This document shows positions 63,784-64,000 of a DNA stretch of 64,000 nucleotides, piece by piece. Every line of letters starts with the position of its first letter. Position 1 is the first letter of the stretch. Both the position numbers and the translations under genes were made by a program. The notes below the pieces were generated by a model. It had not been told where the DNA came from and searched no databases. It saw nothing but the letters and a program-made list of their open reading frames with translations. This stretch comes from Sphingobacterium deserti (lineage in GTDB: Bacteria; Bacteroidota; Bacteroidia; Sphingobacteriales; Sphingobacteriaceae): NCBI RefSeq assembly GCF_000757725.1, contig NZ_JJMU01000032.1, positions 85,838 through 149,837 on the forward strand, in the 5' to 3' direction.

Positions 63784-64000
63784 TTAAAAACTTATTTCTC
63801 TGAAATTGTAGATTTCGTCCATAGGAACGTATTGCATGGGGCAATTACTTAAAATTATACTCATCACTGAAACAACGAAGTTTCCATTGAGAACCTTTCC
63901 TGCCTGCTTTCCGTCCACATATTCGGCAGATGTCCCTCCGGCAGGTGCCAGCGTATAAAAATATCCCGCAGATCCACAGGTGCTTGCGTGGTTCGGGGAA
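63784..64000 (-). CDS. Unknown protein, C-terminal 71 residues (partial)
   Basis: An open frame enters from the right edge and ends at TAA 63784-63786. The visible part is beta-rich with two Cys (STCGSAGYFYTLAP and SNCPMQYVPMD) and the tail EIYNFREISF. The start lies outside the window. No family recognised. Codon use and lack of stops over 71 codons favour a real gene; it is upstream of the lysine-degradation pair on the same strand. Confidence 0.65.
   Translation of the reverse strand, partial: SPNHASTCGSAGYFYTLAPAGGTSAEYVDGKQAGKVLNGNFVVSVMSIILSNCPMQYVPMDEIYNFREISF

Noticed and set aside
1..64000. CRISPR array, toxin-antitoxin pair, phage or defence island
   Set aside because: No regularly spaced repeats, no integrase or transposase, and no recognisable defence genes on reading both strands.

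Overview
The window reads as a piece of a Bacteroidota chromosome, most likely family Sphingobacteriaceae (Sphingobacterium/Pedobacter relatives). This rests on protein composition, on recurrent TAnnTTTG-type -7 promoter boxes (in two or three cases with a TTG/TTTG element 18-20 bases upstream), on an N-acylornithine carbamoyltransferase (argF') in place of an ordinary ornithine carbamoyltransferase, on a di-haem sdhCAB set, and on several lineage-type proteins (lipocalin-like lipoprotein, porin-family barrel, DUF2027-type protein). It is dense housekeeping chromosome: I see no transposase, phage gene, CRISPR array, rRNA or tRNA gene.

Layout. 0-3.3 kb: end of the ribosomal operon (rpmJ end, rpsM, rpsK, rpsD, rpoA, rplQ). 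3.4-9 kb: arginine cluster I (argD, argF', argB, proC, argE) facing an Lrp/AsnC regulator, followed by a candidate small RNA. 9.5-20.5 kb: a kinase-like unknown protein, ruvC, and an envelope block (two flippase-like UPF0104 proteins, GT2 glycosyltransferase, PlsC acyltransferase, secreted hydrolase, SDR, lipoprotein, gmd, coiled-coil membrane protein). 21-28.4 kb: a 1247-residue membrane histidine kinase and sdhCAB. 28.5-37.8 kb: outer-membrane barrel, CsbD-like/csaA/tadA, sodA, msrA, recA, nth, and two exported proteases. 38-42 kb: arginine cluster II (GNAT, argG, GNAT, argC) behind a long leader. 42-49 kb: a His-rich lipoprotein and haem operon hemA-hemCD-hemB-hemL. 49-52.4 kb: membrane protein, DUF2027-type protein, PLP enzyme, aat, rbfA. 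52.9 kb: argH. 54-64 kb: galM, dgt, topB, unknowns, a TonB-domain protein, and a lysine-degradation pair (lysine 6-aminotransferase, ALDH7 dehydrogenase), ending in a truncated gene.

How it works together. Arginine synthesis from acylglutamate onward is nearly complete but split into three transcription units: argB, argC, argD, argF', argE, argG and argH, with a GNAT next to argG as the likely acylglutamate synthase. The residue that sets acyl-group choice in ArgF' is Val90, which suggests succinylated rather than acetylated intermediates. The haem genes form one minus-strand run from glutamyl-tRNA to uroporphyrinogen III. sodA and msrA lie together as oxidative-stress genes, separated by a strong nested hairpin.

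The most interesting non-routine signals are: a promoter-to-terminator small transcript at 52.46-52.68 kb carrying a tiny ORF broken by exactly one base; the nested hairpin between sodA and msrA; a candidate sRNA at 9.1 kb; an Arg-codon-rich leader ORF and a perfect 14-bp palindrome before the argG operon; a cryptic kinase-like fold at 9.5 kb; and a 17-bp perfect hairpin without a U-tract after hemB. I found no clear defence or mobile system.
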